Assembly (NCBI GenBank): GCA_046497505.1
Contig: JAWOFN010000012.1
Location: 1-25,187 of the forward strand
Direction: 5' to 3'
Source: JAWOFN01 sp046497505 [NCBI: bacterium]
Lineage (GTDB): Bacteria; Blakebacterota; Blakebacteria; Blakebacterales
Length of the DNA: 25,187 nucleotides
Every line of letters starts with the position of its first letter. The stretch's first letter is position 1. The position numbers and the translations under genes are program-made. The notes under the pieces were generated by a model. The model made no database searches. It saw only the letters and a program-made list of their open reading frames with translations, and had not been told where the DNA came from. This document shows, one piece after another, positions 22,682-25,187 of the stretch.

Positions 22682-23221
22682 CTAGCGGTCCTCCTCCTGC
22701 TTCAGCACGTCCAGGTACTCCCGGTACCGCCTCCGGGCCCGGATGACGTCCCGGTGCTCCATCCCCAGTTCCCCCGCGATCTTCCGGATCTCGGTGTCCT
22801 CGACGCTGGAGACCGACTCGTCCGCGGCGGATACCGCATAGAGACAGTCGAGCAGCGCCTCCTTCTGATCCCGGTCCGCGATGGCCGCGAACTCCCGGGT
22901 CACCAGGAAGTTCTCGGTCTCGCCGAAGAGGTGGTTGTGCGTCTTCGCCATCCTCACCACCAGCATCGACTCCTCCTCCGGCAGGTGGCCCGCTTCGGAG
23001 ACCAGCCGTTCCATGGCCTCCGTCTCCTCCTCGCTTATCCCCTCCTCCACATCGGCCACCCGTCCCAGGATGTAGGCGAACCCCGCCACGTACCGGGCGT
23101 GATCCGGATCCATCGCGTCCAGCCGGTCCACGATCTCCCGCAGGCTTCGTGCGCCTCCGCGTTCATCGGGACCCGACCCCTCGGGTCGCTGCTCCAGACC
23201 GAGCCACCTGCGTATCGACAT
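22682..23221 (-). CDS. TerB-like (tellurite resistance / DjlA N-terminal type) protein
   Basis: A 179-residue soluble protein with no signal peptide. Residues 40-172 match the all-helical TerB-like domain. GFAYILGRVADVEEGISEEETEAM and SAADESVSSVEDTEIRKIAGELGM are the two pseudo-repeats, each with the acidic D-x-x-x-x-S-x-x-E type motif thought to bind metal in this family. ILGRVADVE...SEEE is particularly typical. TerB domains occur in tellurite/stress operons and as N-terminal domains of DnaJ-like co-chaperones; no J domain or other ter gene is present here. ATG 23221 gives MSIRRWLGLEQ and follows a GAGGAAGG-rich leader. The frame stays open upstream into the adjoining intron, but that part has no protein-like pattern. 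The intron ends about 55 bases upstream, leaving little room for a promoter. Confidence 0.82.
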   Translation of the reverse strand: MSIRRWLGLEQRPEGSGPDERGGARSLREIVDRLDAMDPDHARYVAGFAYILGRVADVEEGISEEETEAMERLVSEAGHLPEEESMLVVRMAKTHNHLFGETENFLVTREFAAIADRDQKEALLDCLYAVSAADESVSSVEDTEIRKIAGELGMEHRDVIRARRRYREYLDVLKQEEDR

Positions 23222-23307
23222 CTCCGGCCTTCCTCGGGCTGAGGTTCCCTTGTCACCGGGACATGGATGATCGACATAGGTAGGCCCTCGCGGGCTGTCC
23301 CTGTCAC

Positions 23308-23339
23308 ACCACCGTGCGTACGGGTCCGTACACGGCGGT
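23308..23339 (-). ncRNA. Group II intron domain V
   Basis: Read on the minus strand, nine bases (ACCGCCGTG, 23339-23331) pair with CACGGTGGT (23316-23308), including one G-T pair. Above them lie a 2-base CG bulge on the 3' side and a 4-bp TACG/CGTA stem with a GACC loop. This is the standard domain V layout with a CGC catalytic triad. It starts one base inside the TGA of the maturase gene. Confidence 0.82.
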
Positions 23340-24737
23340 TCAGTTGGTTGAGCGGGCAGTATACAAGCTATACAGCCCGAGCGTAGCGAAGAAGGCGTTG
23401 GGCAAGGCGAAGCTGAGGGCCGGGCTGCGGCTGAGGTGCCAGTAGGCTTTGGGCGAACCGGCGGTCTGCGCCGCCAGGTCGGCTCCCACACCCAGGCGCC
23501 TCAGTTCCGCATACCGCCGGCGCCCCCGCTTCCACTGCTTCCAGTAGACGGCACGGAGCCGCCTCCGGATCCACGAGTCCCAGTCGCGGAACAGCGTCAC
23601 ATTGTCCGCGTATCCGAAGTAACCCGCCCAGCCCCGAAGGTACCGGTTGAGCCCCTCGATGCGTCGGGACATGCTCATGCTGTGCCCCCTGTCCGTCAGT
23701 TCCCGTATCTTCTGCTTGAACTTCCCCCGGGCCTTGCGGCTCACTCGCCGCTCAGGCTCTTTGTCCGGTGAGAAGACAAAGCCGAGGAACGGACGTTCCC
23801 ACGGCCGCCCCACCGCGCTCTTGGAGGCGTTGACCTTCAGCCGGAGTTTGCGCTCGATGAAGCGGGTGATGGTCTCCATCACCCGCTGCCCGGCCCGCTC
23901 GGAACGGACGTAGATGTTGCAGTCGTCCGCGTACCGTACGAACCGGTGACCGCGTCGCTCCAGTTCCCGGTCCAGCTCATCCAGGACGAGGTTGGACAGC
24001 AGCGGGGAGAGGGGGCCCCCTTGCGGGGTCCCCTCATCCAGTGGACGCACCAGCCCTCCCTCCATGACCCCGGCGGTCAGGAACGCCCGCGTCAGCTTCA
24101 GCAGCCGCTTGTCCTCCACCCGCTCGGCCATACGGGCCATCAGCCGGTCGTGGTTGACCCGGTCAAAGAACGCCTCCAGGTCGATGTCCACCACCCACCG
24201 ACAGCCCGCACCAAGGTACTCCTGTGCGCGGGCCACGGCCTGATGGGCCTTCCGGCCCGGGCGGAAGCCGTAGCTGTGGTCGCTGAACGTGGGGTCCCAC
24301 CGCGGCTGGAGCACCTGCAGTACCGCCTGCTGGATGAGACGGTCCAGGGCGGTGGGGATGCCGAGCATCCGCTCTCCGCCTCCGGGCTTGGGTATCGCCA
24401 CCCGTCTCACCGGCTGCGGCCGGTAGGTGCCTTCCAGCAACTGGGCCTTGAGGGCAGGCCAGTGCTCCCGCAGGTACTCGGGCAGATCCCGGACGGTCAT
24501 CCCGTCCACGCCCGGTGCGCCCGCGTTCGACTGGACCCGTGCCAGGGCCTTCTTCATGTTCCTGCGCTCGCACACCGCTTCCATCAGCCTGCCGGTGTGC
24601 GCCGGGTCCGGGGTATCGCGTTCCACCGCCGACGGTTCGGTCCCTCCGGACGGAGCCCTCGGGGCTTCACCCCTACCCTCCCCGTCGAAGGCCAGTTCCA
24701 ACTGGCTTTTCTGCCGCACTCCGTCGTCGAGTCGCAC
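23340..24737 (-). CDS. ltrA: Group II intron reverse transcriptase/maturase
   Basis: A 465-residue protein encoded within the intron. It binds the intron RNA, helps splicing and copies it into DNA at a new site. Visible RT motifs are SNAGAPGVDGMTVRDLPEYL, LGIPTALDRLIQQAVLQVLQP, DPTFSDHSYGFRPGRKAHQAV, VVDIDLEAFFDRVNHD (about 184-198), GTPQGGPLSPLLSNLVLDELD and the active site RYADDCNIYVRS (YADD 269-272). The maturase (GIIM) domain follows with RIEGLNRYLRGWAGYFGY and DWDSWIRRRLRAVYWKQWK. There is no C-terminal HNH endonuclease. GTG 24737 is chosen because GGAGG lies 10 bases before it and VRQKSQLELAF begins the conserved N-terminus; a second GTG at 24719 is possible. The frame is open further upstream, but that sequence is intron RNA. 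All motifs are intact, so the enzyme may be active. Confidence 0.93.
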   Translation of the reverse strand: MRLDDGVRQKSQLELAFDGEGRGEAPRAPSGGTEPSAVERDTPDPAHTGRLMEAVCERRNMKKALARVQSNAGAPGVDGMTVRDLPEYLREHWPALKAQLLEGTYRPQPVRRVAIPKPGGGERMLGIPTALDRLIQQAVLQVLQPRWDPTFSDHSYGFRPGRKAHQAVARAQEYLGAGCRWVVDIDLEAFFDRVNHDRLMARMAERVEDKRLLKLTRAFLTAGVMEGGLVRPLDEGTPQGGPLSPLLSNLVLDELDRELERRGHRFVRYADDCNIYVRSERAGQRVMETITRFIERKLRLKVNASKSAVGRPWERPFLGFVFSPDKEPERRVSRKARGKFKQKIRELTDRGHSMSMSRRIEGLNRYLRGWAGYFGYADNVTLFRDWDSWIRRRLRAVYWKQWKRGRRRYAELRRLGVGADLAAQTAGSPKAYWHLSRSPALSFALPNAFFATLGLYSLYTARSTN

Positions 24738-25187
24738 GTCCTCGTTCCCTCCAACCGTTCGGGCCTTCGTCCGGCCGCTTCGGTCGTGTGAGCCCCGGCC
24801 GTTTCTCCCCTCTCGGGCGAGTGTCCCGCTCAAGCGGACCGGCTGCATCCGGACTACTATGCCCTCTGCTGACTCCTGCCGTGCGGTCAGGGTACCTCCC
24901 GGTACCCTCAGTCCCACCGGGGACACACAGCAGGCCTCCCAGGGTAAGTCCAACCGCCTTCACCGCACACCCGCCGGATCTACGCCCCGGACCCTTGATG
25001 GATATGGACTTCGCGGTCTGTTGCCCGCTCGTCCGGTCCGGAACGCCTGCTATCCGGTTCCTGTTCGTCGGGTCGCGGCTTTGCTCCACGCTTCCTTCAG
25101 ACCCCGCCTCACGACGGGCGCCCTTGCGCTTCGCTAGACCTTCACCTCCATCAGGTTGGTCAGGGGACTCTCACCCCCGAGCTGTTG

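Larger units (their letters stand above)
23276..25187 (-). mobile_element. Group II intron (class C-like), 5' end beyond the window
   Basis: On the minus strand the element consists of a structured 5' RNA (25187 to about 24738), the maturase gene (24737-23340), domain V (23339-23308) and domain VI to about 23276. The visible 5' part begins with the CTCGGGGGTGAGAGTCCCC hairpin stretch that these introns carry a short distance after their GTGYG start, so only roughly 20-40 bases should be missing. The 3' part has a GCCC-GCGA-GGGC hairpin and then CTACCTAT, which fits domain VI with its branch adenosine. The last base is estimated, not certain. The domain V triad is CGC and the maturase lacks an endonuclease, both usual for class IIC introns, which insert beside terminators or attC sites. 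No other open frame in the 450-base 5' part looks real. Confidence 0.85.

Noticed and set aside
23222-23491. 90-residue N-terminal extension of the TerB-like protein
   Set aside because: The extra residues are Pro/Arg/Ser/Cys-rich, run through intron domains V and VI and start inside the maturase gene. ATG 23221 is a normal TerB-like start.
24673-25089. 139-codon minus-strand open frame in the 5' part of the intron
   Set aside because: It lies in structured group II intron RNA, overlaps the maturase start, has a low-complexity Arg/Gly/Pro composition and no ribosome-binding site. Such frames are often mis-annotated as hypothetical proteins.
1-25187. CRISPR arrays, tRNA and rRNA genes
   Set aside because: No regularly spaced repeats, tRNA cloverleaf or rRNA stretches were recognised on either strand.

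Overview
The window is GC-rich and densely coded, with standard ribosome-binding sites, ATG/GTG starts and many lipoprotein or Sec signal peptides. That implies a diderm (outer-membrane) bacterium. The mix of a one-piece heme operon, secreted M28 peptidases, a tricorn-like S41 protease and a six-bladed beta-propeller lipoprotein suggests Gemmatimonadota or a close relative. This is an inference from gene content and no marker gene here proves it.

Bases 1-9323 (+ strand) hold a nearly complete protoporphyrin-dependent heme operon: hemC (3' part only), a TetR-family regulator, hemD, hemB, hemL, hemE, hemN, hemH and hemY. The genes overlap by a few bases or lie close together. The TetR gene overlaps hemC by GTGA and hemD by ATGA, so it is translated as part of the operon. 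hemL indicates the C5 (glutamyl-tRNA) route to 5-aminolevulinate, so hemA is expected upstream. HemN is the oxygen-independent radical-SAM coproporphyrinogen oxidase, while HemY is an FAD oxidase.

Bases 9324-19147 encode exported proteins. First comes a predicted lipoprotein of the arginine deiminase superfamily (+). Four genes then run on the minus strand, in transcription order: a tricorn-like S41 protease, a metallo-beta-lactamase-fold lipoprotein, an M28 peptidase lipoprotein and an outer-membrane beta-barrel candidate with an unrecognised N-terminal domain. A beta-propeller lipoprotein (+) diverges from the protease gene.

Bases 19148-22665 hold a metallophosphoesterase (-) with two membrane helices inserted before its last metal motif, a short non-coding stretch with a possible membrane-protein gene remnant and a promoter, and a second M28 peptidase (+) ending in a strong terminator hairpin.

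Bases 22682-25187 hold a TerB-like gene (-) and, about 55 bases upstream of it, a group II intron in the same orientation. The intron has an intact reverse transcriptase/maturase and a recognisable domain V, and its 5' end falls just outside the window. I found no tRNA, rRNA or CRISPR array. No wholly new system is evident; the best leads are the heme-operon TetR, the lipoprotein arginine deiminase homologue, the outer-membrane protein with the new domain, and the intron placement.
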